Source: Nocardioides sp. QY071
Lineage (GTDB): Bacteria; Actinomycetota; Actinomycetes; Propionibacteriales; Nocardioidaceae
Length of the DNA stretch: 64,000 nt
Direction of reading: 5' to 3'
Assembly: GCF_029961765.1 (NCBI RefSeq)
Contig: NZ_CP124681.1
Span: 3,286,001 to 3,350,000 of the forward strand
The notes beneath the pieces are model-generated. The model was not told the DNA's origin. It saw only the letters and a list, made by a program, of their open reading frames with translations, and ran no database searches. The position numbers were made by a program, and so were the translations under genes. This document shows positions 29,029 to 39,504 of the stretch, one piece after another (position 1 is the first letter of the stretch; every line of letters begins with the position of its first letter).

Positions 29029-30209
29029 GCCGCCACCACCACGGGGTGCCGGACGACGGCGTCGAAGAAGTACCCGTTCGGGTTGTAGGCCGCCACGTCC
29101 GGCTGGGTGCGCCCGTGCAGGTCGGTCGCCCGGGCGAGGAGCTCGTGCCGCCCCGCCGGCGGCGCGTGCCAGGTGTGCGACCAGCGGGTCCAGCCGTGCC
29201 CCTCGGTACGGCGCCCGGGCGGGCGGCCCAGGCGGGCTGCGGTCCACGTCGTACCTGCGTCGGTACTGACCTCCACCCGGGCGATCGGCGCCGCGCCGGA
29301 CCAGGACCGCCCGGTCAGCCGGAGGGTCCGCCCCGCCGGGAGGGCCGCGTCGCGAGGCAGCTCCCAGGCCGAGCGGACGGGGTTGGCGCCGAGCGGGCCG
29401 CCGATGTTGTACCAGCGGGTGTTCCACGGCGAGGTCAGCTCGGAGGCCGACACCTCCAGCTCGCCGAGCCACTTGATGCTCGCGATGCCGACCCAGCCCG
29501 GCAGCACCAGCCGCAGCGGGAAGCCGTGGTCGGGCAGCAGCGGCTCGCCGTTCACGCCCCACGCGAGAAGCGCGTCGTCGAGCGCCTTGGCGATCGGGAA
29601 CGGGCGCCGCACGTGGCCGAGGTTCTCGCCCTTGTCGACGTACTCGTCGTCGAGGCCGACGCCCTGCACGCAGACCGCGTCGGGACGCAGCCCCGCCCAC
29701 CGCAGCACGTCGCGCAGCCGGACGCCCTGCCAGGTCACGGCGCCGACCGCGCCGAGCGTCCAGGGCGTGCCGGCGGCCCTGGTGCCCTGCTGGGTGTCGA
29801 AGAGGCTGCGGCCGTTGCCGGTGCACTCGTGGACCGAGGTGACCTCGACGGCAGGGAACCGCCGCCTCAGCTCGTCCAGGCCGAGCGTCACGCCCGCGGC
29901 GTCGCGCAGGCCGTCACCGTGCACCCGCAGCCGGTACGACGACGCGTCGAGCCGCGGCGTGCGCGTGTGGTTGCGCACGAACAGCCGGGACTGCGGGGTC
30001 AGCTGGCGGTGCGGGTCGACCGACTCCCAGCGCATCTCCGCGTTGGTCCCGTAGTCGACGAAGGCCTCAGCCGGGAGCGGCTTGAGGATCGCGGGCGCGC
30101 CGGCGCCGGCTCGGGAGGCCAGCGGCCCGAGCTGGGTGAGCGTGGCGCCGGCCAGGCCGGCGGCGGGCAGGGCGAGCACCGAGCGGCGGCGCAGGCTGTA
30201 CGGGGTCAT
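29025..30209 (-). CDS. Tat-exported sulfite oxidase-family molybdoenzyme
   Basis: 394 residues from ATG 30209. A twin-arginine signal (RRRSVLALPAAGLAG, about 7-21) predicts folded export with its cofactor. The molybdenum cysteine is in SVHECTGNGRSLF (about 125-137). The molybdopterin-binding domain ends near residue 265 and a C-terminal Ig-like Mo-co dimerisation domain follows (VEVSTDAGTTWTAARLG). A SorA-like sulfite dehydrogenase or SoxC-like enzyme is the best fit. No cytochrome partner is adjacent. Confidence 0.9.
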   Translation of the reverse strand: MTPYSLRRRSVLALPAAGLAGATLTQLGPLASRAGAGAPAILKPLPAEAFVDYGTNAEMRWESVDPHRQLTPQSRLFVRNHTRTPRLDASSYRLRVHGDGLRDAAGVTLGLDELRRRFPAVEVTSVHECTGNGRSLFDTQQGTRAAGTPWTLGAVGAVTWQGVRLRDVLRWAGLRPDAVCVQGVGLDDEYVDKGENLGHVRRPFPIAKALDDALLAWGVNGEPLLPDHGFPLRLVLPGWVGIASIKWLGELEVSASELTSPWNTRWYNIGGPLGANPVRSAWELPRDAALPAGRTLRLTGRSWSGAAPIARVEVSTDAGTTWTAARLGRPPGRRTEGHGWTRWSHTWHAPPAGRHELLARATDLHGRTQPDVAAYNPNGYFFDAVVRHPVVVAA

Positions 30210-30241
30210 GCACCGACGTTAACATGAGTTATTCAGTGTAG

Positions 30242-31024
30242 TTAGTGCGGTTGGCGGCCGAGTGTCGCGCAGAGCAGGTCGACGTACCGCTCGCGGTCGG
30301 CGCGGACCGCCACCGTCACCCGCCCCCGGGCCTCGTCGACCTCGGCGGCGAAGCGCGTGGCGCCGTACGTCGTCGGGTCGGTGCGCTCGACCCGCACCGC
30401 CGCGCGCAGGGTGGTGAGCAGCCCGGGCTCGACCAGCGCGGCGACGGCCAGGGGGTCGTGCACCCGCGCTCCGCGGTCGAGCCGGCTCGCGGCGAGGTCC
30501 GCGGCGGCACGGGCGGCCGGGGTCCCGAGAGCACGCCACCGGTCCAGGTCCGCACTGCTCAGTGCCGCGGACGCCGTTGCGTCGGCCGTCACCAGCAGCA
30601 CCTCGCGGAACGGCGCCGCGAGCACGGTGGCGGCGGCATCCGGGTCGGACCAGACGTTGCGGTCGGCGTACGGCGTCACCCCGGGCTCGCGGTGCGTGCC
30701 ACCGAGCACCACCAGCCGGGCCACGGCGCCGGTCAGCGAGCGGTCGGCCGCCAGCGCCGCGGCCAGGTTCGTCAGCGGCCCGGTGGTCACCAGGGTCACC
30801 GGCGCGGCAGCTCCGGCCAGCGTCGAGAGCAGCCAGGACGTGCCGGGGCGCACGTCGACCTCGACACCGCCCCGCTCGATCATGCCTCGCACGGAGGCTG
30901 CCTCCTCCTCGCTCGCCGTGGACACGCCGAGCAGGTCGAGGCCCGGATGGAGGGCGGCGAGCAGGATCGCGATGGCGTCGTCGGTCCCGGCGTCGCAGTC
31001 GAGGACCAGCGGGACCGGGGTCAC
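30242..31024 (-). CDS. Nucleoside hydrolase
   Basis: Cleaves the N-glycosidic bond of ribonucleosides, inosine/uridine-preferring family. 260 residues from GTG 31024. The calcium- and ribose-binding aspartate cluster is LDCDAGTDDAIAI (about 8-20), and the distal calcium Asp is in ARVHDPLAVAAL (about 205-216). Start overlaps the stop of the upstream membrane-protein gene by four bases. Exact base specificity cannot be told. Confidence 0.9.
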   Translation of the reverse strand: MTPVPLVLDCDAGTDDAIAILLAALHPGLDLLGVSTASEEEAASVRGMIERGGVEVDVRPGTSWLLSTLAGAAAPVTLVTTGPLTNLAAALAADRSLTGAVARLVVLGGTHREPGVTPYADRNVWSDPDAAATVLAAPFREVLLVTADATASAALSSADLDRWRALGTPAARAAADLAASRLDRGARVHDPLAVAALVEPGLLTTLRAAVRVERTDPTTYGATRFAAEVDEARGRVTVAVRADRERYVDLLCATLGRQPH

Positions 31025-32028
31025 GCCAGATCCTCGTCGCGCAGCGAGCGGTAGGCCACCCGGGCGCTCACCGCCCGCTCGAGCTCGCGGATCACCACGG
31101 AGAAGAACTGCCGGCGGTAGAGCTCGTCGGTGACGGCGTACACCGTGAAGTAGAGGCCGCTGAAGGCGGCGAGGAAGGTCGAGACCCGCAGCAGCTCGAG
31201 GCTGAGCCGCTCGCCGAACAGGTGCCCGACCGGGCCGTCCAGCGCGTGCACCGGGTGGGCGAGCCACAGCTCGAGCACCTCCGGCTCCATCGCGACCAGG
31301 CCGAAGACGATGAAGAAGGCGAAGACCGCGAGGGCGAGCAGCAGCACCTGGACCGTCTGCGTGACGAGCAGGACCAGCACCAGGTTGGCCTTCTGCAGCC
31401 CGCTGACCTCGGCGTCGACCGCGCCCACCCGGTCGACGCGGGCGGCGATCCGCCGGGCCGCGGGCTCGAGCGGGGTGCCGGTGCAGGCCTCGATCAGCTG
31501 CGCCGACTCGACCTCGTCGTCGACGCTGTCGAGCTCCTCGGGCAGCCGGGTGAGCAGGAAGCCCACGGCGATGGCCGCGAACAGCAGCACCGCCACCCAC
31601 AGCACCCCGCCGTCCAGGCTCGCCGCGACCTGCCAGACCTCGGTGTTGATGAACAGGAAGGTGATGAACAGCAGCAGCAGCGGCAGGGCGCGCGTCACGA
31701 GCGGGAGCATCAGCCCCATCGAGCGGAAGGTACGCCGGATCGCCCAGCCCACGATCAGCCACGCACGCAGCACGGCGACGGCGTACATCGCGAGCACGAC
31801 GCCGAACGCGGTCAGCGCGGCGCCGAGCGCGGAGGCCACACCGAGCCACGGCCCGGTCACGAGGCCGGCCACGACGGCCAGCACGCCGGCCACCGCCAGG
31901 GCAGGGACCAGGCGCGCGCGGCGCAGCCCTCGGGCGACCGCGGCGCGGTAGCCGTCGACGAAGTAGGGCAGCCCGTGCTCGACGAACCACCGCTCGGCGG
32001 CGGCGAGGTCGTCCCGCGCCCCGGTCAT
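31021..32028 (-). CDS. Polytopic membrane protein of unknown function
   Basis: 335 residues from ATG 32028. Hydrophobic helices are at about 32-52, 56-82, 95-115, 125-145, 205-230 and 270-290, with a charged cytosolic segment (about 150-200, rich in Asp/Glu and a VDRVGAVDAE stretch) between the fourth and fifth. No family recognised. It starts 10 bases after the ribF stop and its stop overlaps the nucleoside hydrolase start, so the three genes may be one transcript. Confidence 0.75.
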   Translation of the reverse strand: MTGARDDLAAAERWFVEHGLPYFVDGYRAAVARGLRRARLVPALAVAGVLAVVAGLVTGPWLGVASALGAALTAFGVVLAMYAVAVLRAWLIVGWAIRRTFRSMGLMLPLVTRALPLLLLFITFLFINTEVWQVAASLDGGVLWVAVLLFAAIAVGFLLTRLPEELDSVDDEVESAQLIEACTGTPLEPAARRIAARVDRVGAVDAEVSGLQKANLVLVLLVTQTVQVLLLALAVFAFFIVFGLVAMEPEVLELWLAHPVHALDGPVGHLFGERLSLELLRVSTFLAAFSGLYFTVYAVTDELYRRQFFSVVIRELERAVSARVAYRSLRDEDLA

Positions 32029-32038
32029 CGCAGCCCCG

Positions 32039-32986
32039 TCAGTCGGCGAGGATCGCCCGGGCCCGGTCGACGTCGTCGGCCATGGCGGTGAGCAGCTCCT
32101 CGATCGAGTCGAACCGGACCATGCCGCGCAGCCGCTCGACGAAGGCGACCTCGACCTCGAGGCCGTAGAGGTCGAGGTCGGTGCGGTCGAGCACGTAGGA
32201 CTCGACCCGCCGCTCGCGCTCGCCGGCGAAGGTCGGGTTGGTGCCGACACTGATCGCGGCCGGGTACGACGTACCGGCGTCGGGGCCGTCGTGCACCGTC
32301 AACCGGCCGGCGTACACACCGTCCGCCGGGGCCGCGGCGCCCGGACGCACCGGCACGTTGGCGGTCGGGAAGCCCAGCTCGCGCCCGCGCTTGTCGCCCT
32401 CGACGACCGTGCCGGTGACGGTGAAGACCCGGCCGAGCGCCTCGGCGGCGCCGGTGACGTCGCCGGCCGCGAGGCAGGTGCGCACGTAGGTGGACGACCA
32501 GACCTGGGGTCCGCCGTCGAGGCTGACCTCCTCGAGGACGAAGTCGTGCTCGAGGCCGGCGCTGCGCAGCAGGTTGCAGTCCCCGGCGGCCCGGTTGCCG
32601 AAGCGGAAGTTCGCCCCGACGACCACGGCCCTGACGTGCAGGGTGTCGACCAGGATCCGGTCGATGAACTCCTCCGGCGTCCAGGCCGCGATGTCGCGGG
32701 TGAAGGGGATGACGAGGACGTCATCGACACCGGTCTCGCCGAGCAGGCGCAGCCGCTGGTCGATCGTGGTGAGCGTCGGTGGGGCGTGCTCGGGGCGCAG
32801 CACGGCGATCGGGTGCGGGTCGAAGGTCACCGCGACCACGTGGTCGACGCCGACCTCGGCGGCCACCTCCCGCGCCCGTCGTACGACGTGCTGGTGGCCC
32901 AGGTGCATGCCGTCGAAGTTCCCGATCGTCGCGACCGTGCGACCGAGGTCGCCGGGCACGTCGGAGAAGTCACGCCACACTCGCAC
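32039..32986 (-). CDS. ribF: Bifunctional riboflavin kinase / FAD synthetase
   Basis: Makes FMN from riboflavin, then FAD. 315 residues from GTG 32986. N-terminal adenylyltransferase domain: TIGNFDGMHLGHQ (about 21-33) and FRFGNRAAGD (about 122-131). C-terminal kinase domain: GRELGFPTANV (about 206-216), the family PTAN motif. Lies downstream of truB by 25 bases, the usual rbfA-truB-ribF order. No FMN riboswitch seen. Confidence 0.95.
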   Translation of the reverse strand: MRVWRDFSDVPGDLGRTVATIGNFDGMHLGHQHVVRRAREVAAEVGVDHVVAVTFDPHPIAVLRPEHAPPTLTTIDQRLRLLGETGVDDVLVIPFTRDIAAWTPEEFIDRILVDTLHVRAVVVGANFRFGNRAAGDCNLLRSAGLEHDFVLEEVSLDGGPQVWSSTYVRTCLAAGDVTGAAEALGRVFTVTGTVVEGDKRGRELGFPTANVPVRPGAAAPADGVYAGRLTVHDGPDAGTSYPAAISVGTNPTFAGERERRVESYVLDRTDLDLYGLEVEVAFVERLRGMVRFDSIEELLTAMADDVDRARAILAD

Positions 32987-33011
32987 GGCCGCAACTCTCC
33001 CACATGGTCAC

Positions 33012-33884
33012 TCAGCCGACGAAGACGGCCGCCGGGCGCGCCGCGCCGCCCTCGGGACGGTAGAGCGCGAGGAACTCGCCGTCGGGGGCGAACACCCCGG
33101 TGAGCGCGTCGATGGCGAGCGGCAGTGGCCGGCCGTAGCGGACCGCCTGCGCCTGGCCGGCGTCGAGGTCGAGCGCGGGGAAGCTCGCGCGCGCCGCGTC
33201 GGCGAGCGGGGTCACGGTGACGTCGTCGAGGTCGGTGACCGCGCCGTCGAGGGTGAACGGCCCGACGGCGGTACGACGCAGCGCGGTCAGGTGACCGCCC
33301 ACGCCGAGCGCGGCGCCGACGTCACGCGCGATCGCGCGGATGTAGGTGCCGCTCGAGCAGCGGACCGTGATGTCGACGTCGAGGTAGTCCCCCACGACCC
33401 GCTGGTCGTGGACGGTCAGCTCGTGGACGGTCACCGGCCGCGCGTCGAGCTCGACCTCCTCGCCGTCGCGGACCCGCTGGTAGGCGCGCTTGCCATCGAC
33501 CTTGATCGCACTGACGGCCGTCGGCACCTGGAGGATCTCGCCGACCTGGGTCGCGAACCGGGCGCGGACGGCCGCGAGCTCGAGGTGACCCGTCGGCGTC
33601 GCGGTGACGAGCTCACCCTCGGCGTCGTCGGTGGTGGTCGAGGCGCCGAGCCGCACCGTGGCGTCGTACGCCTTCTCGGTGAGCATGAGGTGCCCGAGCA
33701 GCCGGGTGGCGCGCTCGACGCCGAGCACCAGCACCCCCGTCGCCATCGGGTCGAGGGTACCGGCGTGGCCGACCTTGCGGGTGCCGACCGCCCGGCGCAC
33801 GCGGGACACGACGGCGTGCGAGGTCATGCCGGCGGGCTTGTCGACGACGACCAGGCCCGACGGCACGGCGGGCTTGGCCACCAC
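33012..33884 (-). CDS. truB: tRNA pseudouridine-55 synthase
   Basis: Isomerises U55 in the T-loop of tRNAs. 290 residues from GTG 33884 (a second GTG follows at 33881). The catalytic aspartate is Asp45 in KVGHAGTLDPMATGVL; substrate residues lie in LTEKAYDATVRLG (about 67-79) and VSCSSGTYIRAIARD-like RCSSGTYIRAIARD (about 174-187). Start overlaps the rbfA stop by one base. Confidence 0.96.
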   Translation of the reverse strand: MVAKPAVPSGLVVVDKPAGMTSHAVVSRVRRAVGTRKVGHAGTLDPMATGVLVLGVERATRLLGHLMLTEKAYDATVRLGASTTTDDAEGELVTATPTGHLELAAVRARFATQVGEILQVPTAVSAIKVDGKRAYQRVRDGEEVELDARPVTVHELTVHDQRVVGDYLDVDITVRCSSGTYIRAIARDVGAALGVGGHLTALRRTAVGPFTLDGAVTDLDDVTVTPLADAARASFPALDLDAGQAQAVRYGRPLPLAIDALTGVFAPDGEFLALYRPEGGAARPAAVFVG

Positions 33885-34330
33885 TAGTCGTCCTCGGCCT
33901 CTTCGTCGACGACCTCGCGCGGCTTCTTGTAGGGGTCGGCCTCGCCGGCCGGCCGCGCGCCCTCGCGGGCCGCGGCGACGGCCGCGTCGGCCTCGCGGGC
34001 CCGGGCCAGCACCTCGTCGAGGTGGCGGGCGGTCTCGGGGACGCCGTCGAACTCGAAGGCGAGCGACGGGACGTGGCGCATGCCGAGCTGCTTGCCGACC
34101 TCGGAGCGCAGGACGCCCTTGGCGGACTCCAGCGCGGTCGCGGTGGCCTGCTGGTCGGCGTCCTCGCCGAGCACCGTGTAGTAGACGGTCGCGTTCTGGG
34201 CGTCGCCGGTGAGGCGGACCTCGGTGACGGTGACGAAGCCGAGGCGCGGGTCCTTGATCCGGCGCTCGAGCATCTCGGCGACGATCACCTGGATCCGGTC
34301 GGCGATCTTGCGTACCCGCGGGCTGGCCAT
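33884..34330 (-). CDS. rbfA: 30S ribosome-binding factor A
   Basis: Assists late 16S rRNA maturation and cold adaptation. 148 residues from ATG 34330. The KH-like core includes [19 protein letters not shown] (about 5-23), [13 protein letters not shown] and the C-terminal [11 protein letters not shown]. The last 35 residues are an acidic/proline tail common in actinobacteria. Stop TAG overlaps the truB start. Confidence 0.95.
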   Translation of the reverse strand: MASPRVRKIADRIQVIVAEMLERRIKDPRLGFVTVTEVRLTGDAQNATVYYTVLGEDADQQATATALESAKGVLRSEVGKQLGMRHVPSLAFEFDGVPETARHLDEVLARAREADAAVAAAREGARPAGEADPYKKPREVVDEEAEDD

Positions 34331-34359
34331 GGTCTGTTTCCTATCACTAGAACGGCGGC

Positions 34360-34389
34360 GCCGCCCGCCCCTGTGCAGGGACGGGCGGC
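34360..34389 (-). terminator. Hairpin between infB and rbfA
   Basis: Fourteen-bp G/C stem (34360-34373 with 34376-34389) with one mismatch and only two unpaired centre bases, 24 bases past the infB stop. No T-tract. Likely a partial terminator or RNA-stability element within the operon. Confidence 0.5.
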
Positions 34390-34413
34390 ACCACGAGGTG
34401 TTGCCGGCGTGCG

Positions 34414-37308
34414 TCAGCCGCGCGGGATCTCCCGCATCTCGAAGGCCTCGACGATGTCGCCCTCCTTGATGTCCTGGAAGTTCTTGAGCACGAGACCGCA
34501 CTCGAAGCCTTCCCGGACCTCGGCCGCGTCGTCCTTCTCACGCTTGAGCGAGGCGAGGTCGAGGTTGTCGGCCACCACGGCGCCGTCGCGCAGGACGCGG
34601 ACCTTGGCGTTGCGGCGGATGACACCACTGGTGACCATGCAGCCGGCGATGTTGCCGATCTTGGACGAGCGGAAGATCGCACGGATCTCCGCCTGACCGA
34701 GAGCGTGCTCCTCGTACTCCGGCTTGAGCATGCCCTTGAGGGCCGCCTCGATCTCCTCGATCGCCTGGTAGATGACCGAGTAGTAGCGGATCTCGACGCC
34801 CTCCTTCTCGGCCATCTGACCCGCCTTGCCCTGCGGGCGGACGTTGAAGCCGATGATGATCGCGTCGGAGGCGGCGGCGAGGTCGACGTTGGTCTCGGTG
34901 ATCGCACCGACACCGCGGTCGATGACCCGCAGGCTGACCTCCTCGCCCACGTCGATCTGGGCGAGGGCGTCCTCGAGAGCCTCGACCGAACCGGACACGT
35001 CGCCCTTGAGGATGAGGTTGAGCTCCTGGCTCTCGCCCTTCTCCATGGAGGCCATGAAGTCCTCGAGGGTACGACGCACGCGGCGCTTGGCCTGTAGGGC
35101 CGCCCGCTCCCGCGCCTCACGCTTCTCGGCGATCTGGCGTGCCATCCGGTCGTCCTCGACCACGAGGAAGTTCTGGCCGGCGCCCGGGACGGACGAGAGG
35201 CCGAGGACCATCGCCGGACGGGCCGGGTCGGCCTCGGTCAGCTCGTTGCCGTGCTCGTCGAGCATGGCGCGGACGCGGCCGTGGGCCGGACCGGCGACGA
35301 TCGAGTCGCCGACCCGCAGCGTGCCGCGCTGGACCAGGACGGTCGCGACCGGACCGCGACCGCGGTCGAGGTGCGCCTCGATGACCAGGCCCTGGGCGTC
35401 CTGCACCGGGTTGGCCCGCAGGTCGAGGGACGCGTCGGCGGTGAGCACGACGGCCTCGAGCAGCTTGTCGAGGTTGAGCCCGGCCTTGGCCGAGACGTCG
35501 ACGAACATCGCGTCGCCGCCGTACTCCTCGGGCACCAGGCCGTACTCGGAGAGCTGGCCACGGACCTTGGTCGGGTCCGCGCTCTCCTTGTCGATCTTGT
35601 TGACCGCGACCACGATCGGCACGTTGGCGGCCTTGGCGTGGTTGAGCGCCTCGACCGTCTGCGGCATGACGCCGTCGTCGGCCGCAACCACCAGCACCGC
35701 GATGTCGGTCGCCTGGGCGCCACGGGCACGCATCGAGGTGAACGCCTCGTGACCCGGGGTGTCGATGAAGGTGATCCGGCGGTCAGTGCCGTCGACCTCG
35801 GTGTGGACCTGGTAGGCACCGATGTGCTGGGTGATGCCGCCGGCCTCACCCGCGACGACGTTGGCGTCGCGCAGCGCGTCGAGGAGCTTGGTCTTTCCGT
35901 GGTCGACGTGACCCATGACGGTGACGACCGGCGGGCGGACGACCAGGTCGTCCTCGCTGCCCTCGTCGGCGCCGAACTCGAGGTCGAACGTCCCGAGCAG
36001 CTCGCGGTCCTCGTCCTCCGGGGAGACGACCTCGACGACGTAGTTGAGCTCGTCACCGAGCAGCTCCAGCGTCTCGTCGCCCACCGACTGGGTGGCCGTG
36101 ACCATCTCGCCGAGGTGGAAGAGCATCTGCACCAGCGAGGCGGCGTCGACGCCGATCTTCTCGGCGAAGTCGGTCAGCGAGGAGCCCCGGGCGAGACGGA
36201 CCGTCTCGCCGTTGCCCTTGCGGACCCGCATGCCGCCGATCGTCGGGGCCTCCATGGCCTCGAACTCCTGGCGACGCGCCCGCTTCGACTTGCGACCGCG
36301 GCGCGCGGGACCACCCGGGCGACCGAAGGCACCCTGGGTCTGGCCGCGCTGGCCGGGACGACCGCCGCCACCGGGACGACCGCCGCCACCGGGGCCGAAG
36401 CCACCGGGACCGCGACCGCCGGGAGCTCCCGCACCGGCACCGGCACCGGGACGACCCGGGGCACCAGCGCGACCGGGACCACCCGGACCACGACCACCGG
36501 GACCGGGGCGACCGGGGCCACCCGGGCCACGACCGCCGCCGGGGCCGCCCTGCCCGAAGGAACCGGCGGACTTCGGCATCATCGCCGGGTTGGGACGCGG
36601 CATGCCGGGACGGCCAGCGCCGCCGCCGGCACCGGCCGGCGGCCGCGGGCCGGCCGGACCGGCCTCACCCTCGCGCGGCGGCGGAGCGGGACGACGCCCC
36701 ATGCCCTGGCTGGGTGCGAACGGGTTGTTGCCCGGACGCGGGGTGCCACCGGGCTTGCCGACCGGACGCGGAGCCGGGGCCGGCGCCTTGGGCGTCGGGG
36801 GCTTCGGCGCACCGGGCTTGGCAGCCGGGGCGGCGGGAGCGGCCGGAGCCTCAGGGGCCTCGGGCGCAGCCGGGGCCGCGGCAGCGGCGGGCTGCTCCTC
36901 GACGGCCGGCGCCTCGGGAGCGGCGGCAGCCTTCGGACCGGGCCGCGGGCCCGGGCGGGGACCGCCGGGCTTGGGCGCGGCAGCAGCCGGCGCCTCGGCC
37001 GCGGGGGCCTCAGCAGCGGGGGCCTCGGCAGCAGGAGCCTCGGCGGCGGGCGCCTCGGGCGCGGCAGCGGCCTTCTTGGCCGGAGCCTTCGGGGCCGGCT
37101 TGGCGGCCTCACCGGCGGACTCGCCGGCAGGCTTCATCTTGGCGAGGAGCTCGGCTCCGTAGGTCGCCTCGAACTTCTTCACGGCGGGGAGCTCGATGCT
37201 CGACGACGCCGTCTTGGCGAACTCGCCAATGTCACTGAGCATCTTGAGCGCGTCGGCGCTCTTGATGCCGTACTGCTTCGCGAGTTCGGAAACTCGGGTC
37301 TTGGCCAC
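34414..37308 (-). CDS. infB: Translation initiation factor IF-2
   Basis: GTPase that places initiator tRNA on the 30S subunit. 964 residues from GTG 37308, preceded by AGAAGGAG. Residues 1-55 are the IF2-N module; about 60-340 is an Ala/Pro/Gly-rich low-complexity linker, long as in other actinobacteria. The G domain starts near 460 with P-loop GHVDHGKT at about 466-473, then DTPGHEAF and NKID. C-terminal domains II-IV end at FEMREIPRG. Coding bias in the linker produces long meaningless antisense frames. Confidence 0.97.
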   Translation of the reverse strand: MAKTRVSELAKQYGIKSADALKMLSDIGEFAKTASSSIELPAVKKFEATYGAELLAKMKPAGESAGEAAKPAPKAPAKKAAAAPEAPAAEAPAAEAPAAEAPAAEAPAAAAPKPGGPRPGPRPGPKAAAAPEAPAVEEQPAAAAAPAAPEAPEAPAAPAAPAAKPGAPKPPTPKAPAPAPRPVGKPGGTPRPGNNPFAPSQGMGRRPAPPPREGEAGPAGPRPPAGAGGGAGRPGMPRPNPAMMPKSAGSFGQGGPGGGRGPGGPGRPGPGGRGPGGPGRAGAPGRPGAGAGAGAPGGRGPGGFGPGGGGRPGGGGRPGQRGQTQGAFGRPGGPARRGRKSKRARRQEFEAMEAPTIGGMRVRKGNGETVRLARGSSLTDFAEKIGVDAASLVQMLFHLGEMVTATQSVGDETLELLGDELNYVVEVVSPEDEDRELLGTFDLEFGADEGSEDDLVVRPPVVTVMGHVDHGKTKLLDALRDANVVAGEAGGITQHIGAYQVHTEVDGTDRRITFIDTPGHEAFTSMRARGAQATDIAVLVVAADDGVMPQTVEALNHAKAANVPIVVAVNKIDKESADPTKVRGQLSEYGLVPEEYGGDAMFVDVSAKAGLNLDKLLEAVVLTADASLDLRANPVQDAQGLVIEAHLDRGRGPVATVLVQRGTLRVGDSIVAGPAHGRVRAMLDEHGNELTEADPARPAMVLGLSSVPGAGQNFLVVEDDRMARQIAEKREARERAALQAKRRVRRTLEDFMASMEKGESQELNLILKGDVSGSVEALEDALAQIDVGEEVSLRVIDRGVGAITETNVDLAAASDAIIIGFNVRPQGKAGQMAEKEGVEIRYYSVIYQAIEEIEAALKGMLKPEYEEHALGQAEIRAIFRSSKIGNIAGCMVTSGVIRRNAKVRVLRDGAVVADNLDLASLKREKDDAAEVREGFECGLVLKNFQDIKEGDIVEAFEMREIPRG

Positions 37309-37403
37309 GGTTCTCCTTCTGGCCCAAGACCCGGGTTGGATCTCTAGACCGTTGGTGGGTGGTGCAGAACGAACTGGCTCATCGCGAGGTACTCATCGAG
37401 TGC

Positions 37404-37772
37404 TCATGAGCTGTTGCTCCAGTCTCTGTCGGTCGGATCGGTCCGAGCTGCGGCCGCCTGGGCGACGTACTCCCCCACCGGCACGCTGGAGTGCCCACCC
37501 GCGCCCGGAGCGATCCGGAGCACACGGGAGAAGGCCTTCCGCCGTACCGCGAGGTCGTAGCAGCCGGTCGTGGGGTGCAGGTGCGCTCCACGGCCCGGCG
37601 CGGTGCCACCAGGATCCGGGACGACGGCCGGCTGGCCGTCGGGTCCCGAGCCGGCGGTCACCCGCAACAACTCGCTCTTGGTGGCGCGTGCCCGGCAGCC
37701 GATGCAGGTCCGGACGGGCCCCGGGATCGGGACGGCGTCAGGGCGTACAGGGGAATTCGGTCGGTGTGCCAC
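37404..37772 (-). CDS. ylxR: YlxR (DUF448) RNA-binding protein
   Basis: 122 residues from GTG 37772; a TTG three bases upstream is possible. Family motif RTCIGCRARATKSELLRV (about 22-39) includes the two cysteines, and GRGAHLHPTTGCYDLAVRRKAF (the core about 60-80) is the second. YlxR binds RNA and has been linked to RNase P in Bacillus. It lies between nusA and infB in the standard order. Start is uncertain because no ribosome-binding site is clear in the 137-bp gap after nusA. Confidence 0.9.
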   Translation of the reverse strand: MAHRPNSPVRPDAVPIPGPVRTCIGCRARATKSELLRVTAGSGPDGQPAVVPDPGGTAPGRGAHLHPTTGCYDLAVRRKAFSRVLRIAPGAGGHSSVPVGEYVAQAAAARTDPTDRDWSNSS

Positions 37773-37909
37773 CAAGAACCAACTCTACCGGTTGGGGTGC
37801 CGAGTTCACGAACCGGGAGGTGCGTGACGCCGACCCGGCGCAAGCCGCCCTCCTCCACTTCGCTCCCCCGGTGCGTTTCCGCCGGGTCGGCCGCATCCCC
37901 TCGGACTCG

Positions 37910-38890
37910 TCAGCCGGCTGCGCCGGCCTCCTCATCCGAGTGGATGTCGATGCGCCAGCCGGTCAGGCGAGCGGCGAGGCGGGCGTTCTGGCCCTCCTTG
38001 CCGATGGCCAGCGACAGCTGGAAGTCGGGGACGACGACGCGGGCCGAGCGGGCGGCCGCGTCGACCACGGTCACCGACTGCACCTGGGCCGGGGACAGGG
38101 CGTTGGCCACGAGCCGGGCCGGGTCGTCGGACCAGTCGACGATGTCGATCTTCTCGCCGCCGAGCTCGGCCATCACGTTGCGCACCCGCTGGCCCATCGG
38201 GCCGATGCAGGCACCCTTGGCGTTGACGCCCGAGACGGTCGACTTCACCGCGATCTTGGTGCGGTGGCCGGCCTCGCGGGCGATGGCGGCGATCTCGACG
38301 GTGCCGTCGGCGATCTCGGGGACCTCGAGTGCGAACAGCTTCTTGACCAGGCTCGGGTGGGAACGGGACAGGGTGACCTGCGGGCCGCGCATGCCCTTGC
38401 GGACGGAGACCACCAGGCACTTGATCCGGGTGCCGTGGCGGTAGTCCTCGCCGGGGACGCGCTCGCTGGCGGGCAGGTGGGCCTCGATCCGGCCGAGGTC
38501 GACGAGCACGTCGTCGGGGTTGCGGCCCTGCTGGATGACGCCGGAGATGATGTCGCCCTCCTTGCCGGAGAACTCACCGAACTTGATCTCGTCCTCGGCG
38601 TCGCGCAGCCGCTGCAGCATGATCTGCTTCGCGGTCGTCGCGGCGATGCGGCCGAAGCCGTCCGGGGTGTCGTCGTACTCGCCGACCTTGTTGCCCTCGG
38701 CGTCGAGCTCGGCGGCCAGCACCGTGACGTGCCCGGTCTTGCGGTTGAGCTCGACCCGCGCCTGCGAGACCGAGCCCTCGGTCTTGTGGTACGCCGTGAG
38801 CAGCGCCTGCTCGATCGCCTCGACGAGGACGTCGAACTTGATCTCCTTCTCGCGCTCCAGCGTCCGGAGGATGCTGAGGTCGATGTCCAT
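37910..38890 (-). CDS. nusA: Transcription termination/antitermination factor NusA
   Basis: Binds RNA polymerase and affects pausing, termination and antitermination. 326 residues from ATG 38890. N-terminal RNAP-binding domain (1-about 105), S1 domain (about 110-180; [10 protein letters not shown]), then two KH domains ([14 protein letters not shown] at about 230-243; [20 protein letters not shown] at about 293-312). The acidic C-terminal repeats of E. coli are absent, as usual in actinobacteria. ATG overlaps the rimP stop by one base. Confidence 0.96.
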   Translation of the reverse strand: MDIDLSILRTLEREKEIKFDVLVEAIEQALLTAYHKTEGSVSQARVELNRKTGHVTVLAAELDAEGNKVGEYDDTPDGFGRIAATTAKQIMLQRLRDAEDEIKFGEFSGKEGDIISGVIQQGRNPDDVLVDLGRIEAHLPASERVPGEDYRHGTRIKCLVVSVRKGMRGPQVTLSRSHPSLVKKLFALEVPEIADGTVEIAAIAREAGHRTKIAVKSTVSGVNAKGACIGPMGQRVRNVMAELGGEKIDIVDWSDDPARLVANALSPAQVQSVTVVDAAARSARVVVPDFQLSLAIGKEGQNARLAARLTGWRIDIHSDEEAGAAG

Positions 38891-39426
38891 CAGTCGGCGT
38901 CCTTGTCGTTCTCGTCGTTCGTGTCGTTCTTCATGTCTTTGCGGTTGAACTCGATCTGCACCAAAGCCTTGCGCACCTCGCTGTAGGCGACCCGGCGCTC
39001 GCCGCCGTCGACGGCGAGATCGACGCCCTCGTCGTCGCTGGTGCCGATCCGGCCGGTCACGGTGGCGTCGTCGGCGAGCGACACCTTCACCAGGCGCCCC
39101 TCGTTGCGGCGCCAGTGGCGCGGCAGGGTGAGCGGCCGGTCCACGCCGCGGGAGGTGACCTCCAGCGTGTACGGCAGCTCGCCGAGGGCCTTGGCTCCCC
39201 CGTCGGGGCCGTCGTCCTCCAGGACCCGGTCGATCACCTTGGTCGCCGACGCGACGTCGTCGAGGGTGAGCCCGCCGTCGGTGTCGACGGCGATCCGCAG
39301 CACGCGACGCTTCCCGGCGGGGGTGAGCTCCACGGCCTCGAGGTCGAGGCCCAGCTCGGCGAGCGGAGCGACGAGGACGTGCTCGATCCGCTCTGCTGTC
39401 GCTCCCTGAGCGGAATGAGTACCCAT
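38890..39426 (-). CDS. rimP: Ribosome maturation factor RimP
   Basis: Needed for 30S subunit maturation. 178 residues from ATG 39426. N-terminal domain ends with [21 protein letters not shown] (within about 95-120), the strongest family signature, followed by the Sm-like C-terminal domain. The tail is Asp/Asn/Lys rich. First gene of the rimP-nusA-ylxR-infB-rbfA-truB-ribF run; divergent from the DUF4439 gene by 78 bases. Confidence 0.94.
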   Translation of the reverse strand: MGTHSAQGATAERIEHVLVAPLAELGLDLEAVELTPAGKRRVLRIAVDTDGGLTLDDVASATKVIDRVLEDDGPDGGAKALGELPYTLEVTSRGVDRPLTLPRHWRRNEGRLVKVSLADDATVTGRIGTSDDEGVDLAVDGGERRVAYSEVRKALVQIEFNRKDMKNDTNDENDKDAD

Positions 39427-39504
39427 GGTGAGTCTCCCCGTGTCCTGTTGTGGCTGTGCGAGGCACACGATACCCGGCCGCCCCCTGCCCGATAGGGTCG
39501 CCGG

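Noticed and set aside
26578..29826. 1082-codon open frame on the minus strand
   Set aside because: Antisense to the molybdoenzyme and arfB and extends into the sulfite-oxidase gene in a wrong frame; Arg/Pro/Gly/Asp-rich with no family motif. A product of high GC.
32987..33011. FMN riboswitch for ribF
   Set aside because: The gap is 25 bases, far too short, and ribF lies inside an operon.
36300..37110. Simple-sequence repeats that might be a tandem repeat array
   Set aside because: Codon-level Pro/Ala/Gly low complexity of IF-2, normal for actinobacteria.
35251..37347. 698-codon open frame opposite infB
   Set aside because: Arises from the G/C-rich infB linker; repetitive Thr/Gly/Ala and Arg runs, no motif.
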